Shown: positions 53,878 through 62,262 of the stretch, in pieces
Numbering within the stretch: position 1 is the first letter of the stretch
Layout of the letters: every line of letters begins with the position of its first letter
Origin: Rufibacter tibetensis
GTDB lineage: Bacteria; Bacteroidota; Bacteroidia; Cytophagales; Hymenobacteraceae
DNA length: 64,000 nt
Direction: 5' to 3'
Assembly: GCF_001310085.1 (NCBI RefSeq)
Contig: NZ_CP012643.1
Coordinates: forward strand, 4,036,001 to 4,100,000
The notes under the pieces: generated by a model
Database searches by the model: none
What the model was told of the DNA's origin: nothing
The model's input: the letters and a program-made list of their open reading frames with translations, nothing else
Translations under genes and position numbers: made by a program

Positions 53878-56208
53878 TTAAGCTTCTTTCAGGTTCTCCA
53901 ACTCCTTTTTCAACTGGTGAATAGAATGGGACACCAGTGTAACCATCTGCTGAGCCAATGCTGGCAATTCCTCGGTATTGGTGCGGTTCAACGCCGATTG
54001 CTCAATAGTCGTGTTCAGTTCCTCTAGTTGCTGAATGCCTACCAATGCAATAGAAGGCTTTATTTTGTGGGCCAGGGTTCTGGTCTCTGTCCAATTAGCA
54101 ACTGCAACGGCTCTGGTCAGTTCCTGCACTAACCCCGGGGTCTGGTCAATGAACAGTTTTAAGATGTCACGCATGAACTCCACGTTTCCATTCGCGAAGT
54201 TCTCAAGATAGGTAAGATCAACCTGCAGCGTCTCCTTCTGCGAGAAAGGAGTAGTTTCTGATGCAGTTTCAACATTCCTTGTCCTTAGTAAGGAGGTCAT
54301 CTCGTGCAAAAGATCCTCGGCCTTAAAAGGCTTGGAAACATACGTGTTTGCGCCGGCTGAAAGGCATTTGGTGATTTCCCCCTCTGAGGCATGGGCCGTC
54401 AAGGCAATGATAGGAATGTCTCTGTGGGACGGAAGTTGCTGCCGGATGTACTGCATGGCTTCATAACCATCCATCTCGGGCATCTGCATGTCCATCAAAA
54501 CAAGATCAAAGGATTGCTGCCGAAGGAGGTTAATCGCTTCCTGGCCATTGTTGGCCATGGTCACCAGTACCTCTTTGTCCCGCAGAACTTTGTTGACCAG
54601 CATCTGGTTCACCGCGTTGTCTTCCACCAACAGGATCTTGGCGTTCTTAAGCACTTTGGTGCTCAGTTGGTCTGCTTGTTGATTAGCCGTTAGTTGAGTG
54701 CTTTTCCCTTCTATTTTCCCAAAAGGCAGGACAAACCGGAAACAACTGCCTTTGTCCTTCTCACTTTCCACTGAAATTTGCCCGCCTTGAGCTTCAATGA
54801 GCTCCTTTGCAATAGATAATCCTAAGCCTGTTCCACCAAACCGACGGGTGGTGTCACTGCTGCCTTGGGTAAACTTCTCAAAGATGGTTTCCAGTTTATC
54901 TTTTGCAATGCCTATGCCGGTGTCTTTCACCGTGAATTCCAGTTGAAGCTGGTCTTCTTTCTGGGTAATGACTTCAACTTGCAACCTAATTGTGCCATCT
55001 TGGGTGAACTTAATGGCATTGCCAATAAGGTTGTTCAGGATCTGGCTTAACCTGAAAGGGTCACCTTCTACCATTTGAGGAATATCTTCATCAAACAGGA
55101 GTTTGAGGGTGTTTTTCCGCTCATGGGCCCTAATCTCAAGTATGTCCAGCAGCTGTTTGATTAGTAACTTCAGATCAAAGGGGATAACCTCAAACGTAAT
55201 CTTGCCGGCTTCTATTTTAGAGAAATCCAGCAGGTCATTGATGATGACCATAAGGTTATTGGCCGAGGTATGAATGCCCTGCAGGTACTCTTTCTGGTTT
55301 TCGTTTAAAGGTGTTTTTGCCAAAACCTCGCTTAAGCCCAAAATGCCGTTCATGGGAGTCCTGATTTCATGACTCATGTTTGCCAGGAATTGCTCTTTCA
55401 CCTGGGCCATGCTCAAAGCCTCGTCTTTCGCCCTTTTCAGTTCTTCCTCAATCTGAATGCGTTCTGTAATGTTGTAGCAAACACTGATTAAACCGTTCAC
55501 CTCACCGCTAGGGGTTTTCAGAGGAAGAAACAGGCAATCAAACCAGACGCCTCTAACCTCAACGGTGCAGGTAGATCTTTTTCCGTTGAGGGTGCGTTTC
55601 GCGCATTTGACGATAACAGGATAGTCTTTGTAGGCTTCAAACAAAGAACTACCTACTGACTGAGAATCCACCTTTCCAATCAGAGATAGGCCTCTTCCCC
55701 GGCTCATGGTAAAGATGCCGTTCTTATCTGTGGCTACCAGGATAATGGGAGCTCCATTGATAACCGTTTCCAGTTGCTCCTGGGTTCTGGCTAGCTGTTC
55801 TTGTGTCTGGAGGCGTTCCTGCTCAATTTTGTGGAGCCGGATGGCGGTCCTGATGCTTTGGGAGATACCTTCCGGGGTGAGCAGGGTCTTAGGCAGGTAA
55901 TCGGAAGCACCGGTTTTGATGGCTTCTACGGCAATACGCTCATCGCCTTGGGAGGTAACAATTTGTACAGGGGTAGAAATACCTTTTTCCCTTATCTTCT
56001 GCAGCAACTCCAGCCCGTTCATATCGGGTAACATGAAGTCAATGAAAATAAAATCAAAGGTCTCCTGGTCTAGTGCCTCCAAGGCTTCTGAGCCCAACGA
56101 GGCATTTTTGATAGAGGCTTCTACCTGGGCTGTGCGGAGAGACCGCTTTATAATCATCCGGTCTACTTCATCGTCATCAACAATCAGAAGTCTTACCGGA
56201 GCATCCAT
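53878..56208 (-). CDS. Hybrid histidine kinase, REC-PAS-HK-REC-HPt
   Basis: 776 residues. Receiver 1 (about 5-125; phospho-Asp57 in FIFIDFMLPDMNG), PAS (about 140-260), HisKA (His280 in FLANMSHEIRTPMNG), HATPase_c (about 385-505; ENAIxF-like GNAIKFT, DTGIGI, GTGLGLSIAKEL), receiver 2 (about 525-640; LVLMDMQMPEMDG) and a C-terminal HPt with ARTLAHKIKPSIALVG-like His. This is a full phosphorelay in one chain. It ends the array that starts with the CHASE3 kinase and lies 12 bases after the small receiver gene, so they are co-transcribed. No membrane segment. Confidence 0.95.
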   Translation of the reverse strand: MDAPVRLLIVDDDEVDRMIIKRSLRTAQVEASIKNASLGSEALEALDQETFDFIFIDFMLPDMNGLELLQKIREKGISTPVQIVTSQGDERIAVEAIKTGASDYLPKTLLTPEGISQSIRTAIRLHKIEQERLQTQEQLARTQEQLETVINGAPIILVATDKNGIFTMSRGRGLSLIGKVDSQSVGSSLFEAYKDYPVIVKCAKRTLNGKRSTCTVEVRGVWFDCLFLPLKTPSGEVNGLISVCYNITERIQIEEELKRAKDEALSMAQVKEQFLANMSHEIRTPMNGILGLSEVLAKTPLNENQKEYLQGIHTSANNLMVIINDLLDFSKIEAGKITFEVIPFDLKLLIKQLLDILEIRAHERKNTLKLLFDEDIPQMVEGDPFRLSQILNNLIGNAIKFTQDGTIRLQVEVITQKEDQLQLEFTVKDTGIGIAKDKLETIFEKFTQGSSDTTRRFGGTGLGLSIAKELIEAQGGQISVESEKDKGSCFRFVLPFGKIEGKSTQLTANQQADQLSTKVLKNAKILLVEDNAVNQMLVNKVLRDKEVLVTMANNGQEAINLLRQQSFDLVLMDMQMPEMDGYEAMQYIRQQLPSHRDIPIIALTAHASEGEITKCLSAGANTYVSKPFKAEDLLHEMTSLLRTRNVETASETTPFSQKETLQVDLTYLENFANGNVEFMRDILKLFIDQTPGLVQELTRAVAVANWTETRTLAHKIKPSIALVGIQQLEELNTTIEQSALNRTNTEELPALAQQMVTLVSHSIHQLKKELENLKEA

Positions 56209-56220
56209 GAGGAGGGAAGT

Positions 56221-56649
56221 TTAGTTAGGCAGTTCAATTAAATTCCAGAAAGATTGCAAAGTGCCAATTTTCTCTACAAAGGAAGAATATTGAAGTGGTT
56301 TTACAATGTAACCTGCCACGTTTAAGTCATAAGCCTCCAATAAATCCTGCGATGAACCTTGCCCGGTCATAACAAACACACTACAGGCTTTCAGTTGTGG
56401 GTTCTTTCTGAGCTCCTTTAAAAACTCAAGTCCACCCATTTCAGGCAGGTTCAGGTCCAGCAAAATGATTTGGGGAATGGGAGAAAGAGCTGTCATTCCT
56501 CTCCCTAACAGCATGTCCAGCGCCACCTTTCCGTTAGGAGCAACGTGAATGGGGTTTTCAACTCCTTTGGCTTGAAAGGCACGTTTGGTAGTGGCAACAT
56601 CCACTGGATCATCCTCCACCAACAGAATATGGGCATGTTTGCTGTTCAA
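56221..56649 (-). CDS. Single-domain response regulator (Rcp1-like)
   Basis: 142 residues, CheY-like receiver without an output domain. Acidic pocket EDDPVD at 12-17 and phospho-Asp65 in IILLDLNLPEMGG; Thr and Lys of the switch in VMTGQG and VKPLQY. Such proteins with a long insertion between beta-3 and the Asp relate to Rcp1-type partners of phytochrome-like kinases. It likely relays phosphate between neighbouring kinases. Paralogous to the next receiver, which it resembles in length and order. Confidence 0.93.
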   Translation of the reverse strand: MNSKHAHILLVEDDPVDVATTKRAFQAKGVENPIHVAPNGKVALDMLLGRGMTALSPIPQIILLDLNLPEMGGLEFLKELRKNPQLKACSVFVMTGQGSSQDLLEAYDLNVAGYIVKPLQYSSFVEKIGTLQSFWNLIELPN

Positions 56650-56709
56650 AACGAATCAATTAGAAGGTATAACGGAGGGGGATGGTAAAAATACGTATTT
56701 TTTATTTCT

Positions 56710-57123
56710 CTATGGTCTCTCGCACAATTTCCAGTAACGGTTAAGGGTGGCTACGGAGCTCAGAAACTTCTCAAAGGAAAGGGGCTTCAAGATGTATCCG
56801 GCTACGTTTAAGTTGTAGGCGTTTATTTTGTCACTGTCTTCATTAGAGGTAGTCATCACAAACACACTGATACGGTTTAAGGTAGAGTCTTTCCTTAATT
56901 CCTGTAGAAATTCTATGCCGTTCATTTTGGGCATGTTGATATCCAGAATGATGATGGGGGGCATAGGTATAGTGCCAGATCGCAACACTTCAAGAGCTTC
57001 CAGACCATTACGTGTGATGTGCAGCGGGTTGGTGATGTTGTTTTTCTTGAAGGCCCGTTGCACGTTCATGATATCTACTTCATCATCTTCAACGAGGAGA
57101 ATGTGTACTTCTTTATCTTCCAT
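56710..57123 (-). CDS. Single-domain response regulator (Rcp1-like)
   Basis: 137 residues, a second CheY-like receiver. Acidic residues EDDEVD at 12-17, phospho-Asp61 in PPIIILDINMPKMNGIEF, then VMTTSNED and YILKPLSF. It is the closest relative of the downstream receiver in this window, suggesting tandem duplication. It is 101 bases downstream of the two overlapping kinase genes and 60 bases upstream of the second receiver, in one direction, so it likely receives phosphate from one of the kinases. Confidence 0.93.
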   Translation of the reverse strand: MEDKEVHILLVEDDEVDIMNVQRAFKKNNITNPLHITRNGLEALEVLRSGTIPMPPIIILDINMPKMNGIEFLQELRKDSTLNRISVFVMTTSNEDSDKINAYNLNVAGYILKPLSFEKFLSSVATLNRYWKLCERP

Positions 57124-57224
57124 GGTTTAAGTTATAACAGAGGATCGCAAAAATCCTTATCTTTATCTTAAGTGAGCAGGTTCTACGGAAAATGCCCCCG
57201 AAACTGATATTTATTAAGGTGAAA

Positions 57225-57956
57225 TTATTGGGGTGCAACAAAGCTGGTTTCTAGTGACTTTGGCCAAAGGAAGGTGAAAACTGAGCCTGTACCCGGTTCT
57301 GATTCCAACCAAATAGACCCACCTACAAACTGGAGAATCTTGCGGCAGATGGTGAGGCCCACGCCTAAATTCGCCTGCAAGTCTTTGGGTTGTATAGAGT
57401 AAAACATCTTGAATACTTTTTCATGGGCTTCGGCCGGAATGCCAATCCCATTGTCTTTTACCTTAAACAAAAAATGTTCTTCCTGTTCTGTAGCCTCTAC
57501 CCAGATTTCAGGGGTAACCTGTTGTGTGTATGTTATCGCATTCTGCAGCAAGTGGACAAAGACAGTCTCTAACTTTTTGGAGTAGGTGGTAAGGGTAGGC
57601 AAGTTGCTAGCGTGAACTACTACGTTTTGTTCCTTATCTAAATTGGTCACAACTAGTTCCAGTAGTTCCTGCACGTTTACGGGCTTGATTTCTAGATCAT
57701 AGCGCGGAACACGGGAAAAAACAAGCAAGCCGTTGATCATTCGTTCCATCCGTTCAGTGCGGCTCTGCAGAAGGGTGATGTTCTGTTTCACATCAGGTTC
57801 CAGGTTTTCGCCCAGATCTTCCCGTATCCACTCAGACAAATTGCTGATGGCCCGCAGAGGAGCTTTCAGATCATGTGAGACAATATAGGCGAACTCCTCA
57901 TATTCCTTTTTAAGTTCTTCCAACTGCTGCTGACAGGTTTGCTCTGCGTTTTTCAT
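57225..57956 (-). CDS. Sensor-less histidine kinase
   Basis: 243 residues with hardly any sensor: a short coiled coil (QQQLEELKKEYEEF) then HisKA with His28 in EFAYIVSHDLKAPLRAI, and HATPase_c (LLQNAITYTQQ N box, KDNGIGIP, GVGLTICRKI). It belongs to the phytochrome-type kinase class like its neighbour. Its start codon overlaps the stop of the CHASE3 kinase (four bases), so the two are translationally coupled; it may be the kinase partner that lacks its own input. Confidence 0.94.
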   Translation of the reverse strand: MKNAEQTCQQQLEELKKEYEEFAYIVSHDLKAPLRAISNLSEWIREDLGENLEPDVKQNITLLQSRTERMERMINGLLVFSRVPRYDLEIKPVNVQELLELVVTNLDKEQNVVVHASNLPTLTTYSKKLETVFVHLLQNAITYTQQVTPEIWVEATEQEEHFLFKVKDNGIGIPAEAHEKVFKMFYSIQPKDLQANLGVGLTICRKILQFVGGSIWLESEPGTGSVFTFLWPKSLETSFVAPQ

Positions 57957-59461
57957 AAGCTTACGGTAGGAGAAGTGCTAACAAGTGAAGAGGCTTTTGG
58001 CCAGGTAAACAGGAATGTGGTGCCTTTCCCTTTCTCAGATTCTATCCAGATTTTACCGCCTTTTTCTTCTACTATCTTTTTTACAATGGAAAGCCCTACT
58101 CCGGTGCTTTCTTTCACGTCTCGGGCTTCCATGGTTTGGAACATTGCAAATACTTTGTCCTGGTATTCTTTAGGAATACCGGGGCCGTCGTCCTTAATCT
58201 CAAACTGGAAGAAGTTCGGCAGTTCTTTTGCCCGCACCTCTATTTTTCCTTCCTGCCGGTGGTGGTACTTGAAGGCGTTACTTAACAGGTTTGAGAAGAT
58301 CTGGTAAAACAAGGTGCGCTCACCCGTAATGGTAGGCAATGGGGCGGGTGTGGTGACGGTGAACGTGGCAGGAGGTGCCAGGTTCTCCAAGGTTTCTTTA
58401 AGCAAATCCTGGGTAGAAAAAGTGCTTTGGGAAAGTGATTGGCGCCCCACCCGGGAATAATCAAGAATCCCGTTGATGAGGTTTTCCATGCGTTGAACCC
58501 GGCCCCGCAAGATGGTTAAGTTATTGATGATATCATCGTCTTTGGTAACCAGGTCTTCGGCAATCCATTCGGCTAGATTGTTGATGGCTCTAAGAGGGGC
58601 TTTCAGGTCATGGGAAACTACATAGGCAAACTGGTCCAGCTCTTTGTTCATTTTGGTGAGGTGGGTAAAGTTACTTTGCAGTTGGGCTGCCATCACGTTC
58701 AATGACTGAGTCAGGCTGCTGATCTCATCATTATGCTTGTCTACCACTGACACGCTGTAGTCACCTTTGGCAATGCTGTTGGCCAGGCTGTTCATGCGCT
58801 GGAACCTCTTTCTGATCGTTTTTCCCAGAATATAGGAAATCAGGCTGCCCGCTAGAATGGAAAGCAAGGTAAGTCCAACCGCCAGGTAGTTGGTGCGGGC
58901 GAAGGACGAATTCAATTCATTTAACCTGGTTACTTTCGTGCGTTCTTCTTCCTTCTTGATCAACTCAAACCGGTCCCGTGCCCGGTCCATGATGCGCTTA
59001 CCTGTTCCCTGCGCCGCCGTAGCGTTGAATAAGGAATCATAGCGGGCTTTGTCACGGGCGCTCTTTGTTGCATTGGCCCTACTTTCCAGCAAAGGGACCG
59101 CAAACGTCTTCAACCATTTGTTCGCATCTTCCCTAATCAGGTGAACCTGTTTATTTTGCTCTGGGTAGGCCTCAGTTAAGGAGTCGAGGTGATGGAGACT
59201 TATGTTGAATTGTTTTTGGCCCTCACGGTAGGGTTCGAGAAAAGGACCCTTGCCAATCAGCAGAAAGCCCCTAAGGCCGGTTTCCATATCCAGGATCAAC
59301 TTTTGAGCACGTTCAGCCTCCCTGATGATGCTGGCCGTGTAGAGAACGTCTTCTATGCTGTTCTTGACTTTTTTGGTTTGTTGAATGTAGCCCATCGTCA
59401 CAATGCAAAACATGGCCAGTATCAAACCGATGGCTGTGTAGATGGTAGTAATTAATTTCAT
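57953..59461 (-). CDS. CHASE3-HAMP histidine kinase
   Basis: 502 residues. Two membrane helices (about 7-25 and 191-213) frame a periplasmic CHASE3 domain (RGFLLIGKGPFLEPY; DANKWLKTF). A HAMP domain follows (about 214-265), then HisKA with His284 (AYVVSHDLKAPLRAINNLAEW) and HATPase_c (FSNLLSNAFKYHHR, KDDGPGIP, GVGLSIVKKIV). CHASE3 senses an unknown extracellular signal. It starts the five-gene array and is preceded by a 342-base spacer. The kinase core is closely related to the next kinase. Confidence 0.95.
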   Translation of the reverse strand: MKLITTIYTAIGLILAMFCIVTMGYIQQTKKVKNSIEDVLYTASIIREAERAQKLILDMETGLRGFLLIGKGPFLEPYREGQKQFNISLHHLDSLTEAYPEQNKQVHLIREDANKWLKTFAVPLLESRANATKSARDKARYDSLFNATAAQGTGKRIMDRARDRFELIKKEEERTKVTRLNELNSSFARTNYLAVGLTLLSILAGSLISYILGKTIRKRFQRMNSLANSIAKGDYSVSVVDKHNDEISSLTQSLNVMAAQLQSNFTHLTKMNKELDQFAYVVSHDLKAPLRAINNLAEWIAEDLVTKDDDIINNLTILRGRVQRMENLINGILDYSRVGRQSLSQSTFSTQDLLKETLENLAPPATFTVTTPAPLPTITGERTLFYQIFSNLLSNAFKYHHRQEGKIEVRAKELPNFFQFEIKDDGPGIPKEYQDKVFAMFQTMEARDVKESTGVGLSIVKKIVEEKGGKIWIESEKGKGTTFLFTWPKASSLVSTSPTVSL

Positions 59462-59803
59462 AAAAGTATCTCTTAGAAGAGGGGCTAGGGGGTTCTAAGT
59501 AAGATATAAAGATAACCGATGCGAATCATTCCTGCTGTCTCTTCCCTTTTTAGTTAAAGACCACGGAATTAATGTGAAAAACTTATTCTTCTCCCTGTAA
59601 TCATGATTTTGGCCCATTAACAAGGAAGGTAAACTGAACTGAGGTGCAAAACTCTTCAAATTCTATTTTCCTTAATACCCTTTTCGTTGAACAAGGGAGT
59701 TCAGACGATGGAGGATTACTGAATTCAGCAGAGGCGGACTTGTTTAAAATAAATGGGAAGGCTCACACGGAATAGGTAAATTTGAGAGTTTACATGCTTT
59801 CAT
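59462..59803. other. Divergent spacer between the kinase array and the methyltransferase
   Basis: 342 bases, AT-rich, with the methyltransferase promoter element at its right end. No convincing -7 element was found for the kinase array on the minus strand. No gene recognised. Confidence 0.55.
59777..59784 (+). promoter_or_regulatory. -7 element of the methyltransferase promoter
   Basis: Exact TAAATTTG match, 20 bases before the ATG at 59804. Confidence 0.5.
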
Positions 59804-60520
59804 ATGCTAAATGAGAAACCAGATCCCATGGGCGGCGCCATCAAAGCCTACTTGGAAGGAAATAATAATGCTTCCATCACCGTCTACTCAGACCAGATGG
59901 AAGCCGATGAATTGCCTGCTGCTTATCTGTTTCGGGAGTTTTCAGAAATGCCCGAGCGGGAGCAGTTTGCCCTGAAAGAAGCTAGAGGGAAGGTGCTGGA
60001 CATTGGGGCTGGGGCAGGTTCGCATGCGTTAGCTTTGCAAACGCAGGGGCTAGAGGTAACTGCCCTGGAGATTTCAGGCAAAGCCGTGGAAGTCCAGAAA
60101 GCCCGCGGAGTGAAAAACGTGTTGCACGGCGATTTCTTTACCCTTCCGGCCACGCCGCATGATACCCTGCTGCTGCTTATGAACGGGATAGGACTAGCCG
60201 GAACGTTAGAGGGGCTGCCTCATTTTCTTGAAACTTGTAAAAAATGGCTCGCTCCCGGTGGACAGATATTGCTGGAGTCTTCAGACATTCTTTACCTGTA
60301 TGAAGAGGAAGACGGATCAGTTTTGCTGGATCTGAACGGCGCCTACTATGGGGAGCTCACCTACATGATGGAGTTTGAAGACGAGAGAACTGATCCTTTC
60401 CCATGGCTTTTCATCAATTTTGACCTGCTTCAACAATACGCTGAGGAAGCGGGCCTAAAGGCTGAGTTGCTTCTGCAGGAGGAGGATGATCATTACATAG
60501 CACGTCTGACCCAAGTTTGA
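59804..60520 (+). CDS. Class I SAM-dependent methyltransferase
   Basis: 238 residues. Motif I is GKVLDIGAGAGSHALALQ, motif II VTALEISGKAVEVQKARG, and the motif IV/V segment is TLLLLMNGIGLAG. The C-terminal part has acidic clusters (YEEEDGSVLL, EEAGLKAELLLQEEDD). The substrate cannot be inferred. It stands alone, with its own promoter and a strong terminator. Confidence 0.9.
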   Translation: MLNEKPDPMGGAIKAYLEGNNNASITVYSDQMEADELPAAYLFREFSEMPEREQFALKEARGKVLDIGAGAGSHALALQTQGLEVTALEISGKAVEVQKARGVKNVLHGDFFTLPATPHDTLLLLMNGIGLAGTLEGLPHFLETCKKWLAPGGQILLESSDILYLYEEEDGSVLLDLNGAYYGELTYMMEFEDERTDPFPWLFINFDLLQQYAEEAGLKAELLLQEEDDHYIARLTQV

Positions 60521-60535
60521 CCTACTTCCAAATCA

Positions 60536-60602
60536 AAAAGCCAGTGCTCTGGTTTACGCTCCGTTTTCATGAAACAGGGCATAAACCAGAGCACTGGCTT
60601 TT
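60536..60602. terminator. Bidirectional terminator with GTTTTCATGAAAC core
   Basis: AAAAGCCAGTGCTCTGGTTTA and its complement TAAACCAGAGCACTGGCTTTT form a 21-base perfect stem, and inside lies GTTTTCATGAAAC, the core of the dispersed palindrome family. It serves the convergent methyltransferase and lipoprotein genes. Confidence 0.88.
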
Positions 60603-60626
60603 CAAAACAAAATAAAGGAGTACTAA

Positions 60627-61043
60627 TTACCGCGCTTCTACAGAATCTACCAAAAAGGTATTGTCAGCCTGCCAGAAGCGGAACTTGTGCCAACCTGGAG
60701 TAGTGAATTTGTACCGGAACGTAAACGAAATTTGTTTTGAGATGTCAGCGCATACGGCTTGCAGGTCCTCTACCGGGTAAGCGGCATAAATGGTGATATT
60801 GGTTCCTGAAGGAGTAAGTACAGAGTCTGCCCGGGAGAATCGTCCGCACCCATTGTTGGGTCTGAAGAGCACCCGGAGGTTGAGCGTGGTATCTACTTTT
60901 ACCGGCACCCGCGGGAACCCCACAGTTTCTTCCACCGGGGCAGGCAACACCACCTCCTGTAATTCAGATTTCTCTGTACACGCTGCCACCGTTCCCACAA
61001 GAAACAAGACAGCAGCCACAAGCTTTACCTTTTTCTGGATCAT
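60627..61043 (-). CDS. Hypothetical lipoprotein
   Basis: 138 residues from MIQKKVKLVAAVLFLVGTVA; the upstream extension (17 codons) would put coding before the signal and is rejected. Lipobox VAAC with Cys22. The mature part has Cys at two further places (NNGCGRFSR and AVCADI), which could form a disulphide, and a C-terminal FRYKFTTPGWHKFRFWQ beta-rich end. The family was not recognised; probably a small outer-membrane-attached beta protein. Same strand and upstream of a terminator shared with the methyltransferase. Confidence 0.75.
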   Translation of the reverse strand: MIQKKVKLVAAVLFLVGTVAACTEKSELQEVVLPAPVEETVGFPRVPVKVDTTLNLRVLFRPNNGCGRFSRADSVLTPSGTNITIYAAYPVEDLQAVCADISKQISFTFRYKFTTPGWHKFRFWQADNTFLVDSVEAR

Positions 61044-61091
61044 CCTCTTTAAAGGCTCATTTTGTAAAACCAAGCCAAAAGCCCGGAAAAG

Positions 61092-61126
61092 CAAGAGCCG
61101 ACCATTGGTATAAAGGTCGGCTCTTG
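61092..61126 (-). terminator. Intrinsic terminator of pdhB
   Basis: CAAGAGCCGACC and GGTCGGCTCTTG form a perfect 12-base stem with an 11-base loop, just past the minus-strand pdhB stop at 61145. Confidence 0.85.
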
Positions 61127-61144
61127 AAATTTATTGTAGGTGGC

Positions 61145-62128
61145 CTACGCTTTTGCGTACGTCACGTCTTTTACGGCTTGGATTACGCGCTTCACGTTTG
61201 GCAAAGAAGCCTCAATCAGAGTTGGGGCATAAGGCAGCGGAACATCGCGGCAGGTAACGCGTTTCACTGGAGCATCCAGGTAATCAAACGCGTTGTGCTG
61301 TACATGGAAAGCGATCTCAGAAGAGATAGAAGCCAATGGCCATGCTTCTTCTACCACCACTAAGCGGTTCGTTTTCTTTACAGACTCTACGATGGCTTTG
61401 TAGTCAATAGGACGAACAGAGCGAAGGTCAAGAACTTCAGCATCTACACCGTCTTTGGCTAATTCCTCAGCCGCTTGCAAAGCCAGTTTTACCATCTTCC
61501 CGAAAGAAACAATGGTTACGTCTTTTCCTGAGCGCTTGATATCAGCTACGCCGATAGGAATTAAATATTCTTCCTCTGGCACTTCGCCTTTGTCACCGTA
61601 CATCAACTCAGACTCCATGAAGATCACCGGGTCGTTGTCACGGATGGCAGACTTCAACAAACCTTTGGCGTCATACGGGTTAGATGGAACCACTACTTTC
61701 AAGCCTGGGGTGTTAGCATACCAGTTTTCGAAGTTCTGAGAGTGCTGAGAAGACAACATACCAGCGTTACCAGTTGGGCCTCTGAACACCATAGGAGCAG
61801 AGTACTGTCCGCCTGACATGGACATGATTTTAGCAGCGGAGTTGATGACCTGGTCAATGGCCACCAAAGAGAAGTTGAAGGTCATGAACTCGATGATTGG
61901 CTTTAAACCGTTCATGGCAGCACCCACGCCAATACCGGCAAAGCCCAGCTCAGCAATAGGCGTGTCAATCACGCGCTCTGGCCCAAACTCATCCAGCATG
62001 CCCTGGCTCACTTTGTAAGCACCGTTGTATTCGGCAACTTCCTCGCCCATCAGGAACACTTTTGGGTCGCGGCGCATTTCTTCGCTCATTGCCTCACGCA
62101 ATGCCTCTCTGAATTGTATGGTTCTCAT
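61145..62128 (-). CDS. pdhB: Pyruvate dehydrogenase E1 component, beta subunit
   Basis: 327 residues from [18 protein letters not shown]. The transketolase-like pyrimidine and C-terminal domains are complete: [36 protein letters not shown] (Glu that activates thiamine), [19 protein letters not shown] and [13 protein letters not shown]. It works with E1 alpha (absent from this window), aceF (7.0-8.7 kb) and E3 to make acetyl-CoA. It lies 134 bases downstream of the TPR/OmpA lipoprotein gene. Confidence 0.96.
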   Translation of the reverse strand: MRTIQFREALREAMSEEMRRDPKVFLMGEEVAEYNGAYKVSQGMLDEFGPERVIDTPIAELGFAGIGVGAAMNGLKPIIEFMTFNFSLVAIDQVINSAAKIMSMSGGQYSAPMVFRGPTGNAGMLSSQHSQNFENWYANTPGLKVVVPSNPYDAKGLLKSAIRDNDPVIFMESELMYGDKGEVPEEEYLIPIGVADIKRSGKDVTIVSFGKMVKLALQAAEELAKDGVDAEVLDLRSVRPIDYKAIVESVKKTNRLVVVEEAWPLASISSEIAFHVQHNAFDYLDAPVKRVTCRDVPLPYAPTLIEASLPNVKRVIQAVKDVTYAKA

Positions 62129-62239
62129 AGTAAGATTTTCAACGTCTATCTAAAGGGTAAAATTAAGACATGCGGCACAAATAAAAAAACGCATCTCTGT
62201 TTAGTAGCAATATGATGAATGGGTTTCTGAATCCAGCCT

Positions 62240-62256
62240 TAATTTAGAAAAACAAG
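62240..62256. repeat. Member of the GGCTTGTTTT repeat family
   Basis: Read on the minus strand this is ATTTTGGCTTGTTTTTC, sharing 15 consecutive bases (ATTTTGGCTTGTTTT) with the element at 8814-8850. Confidence 0.5.
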
Positions 62257-62262
62257 CCAAAA

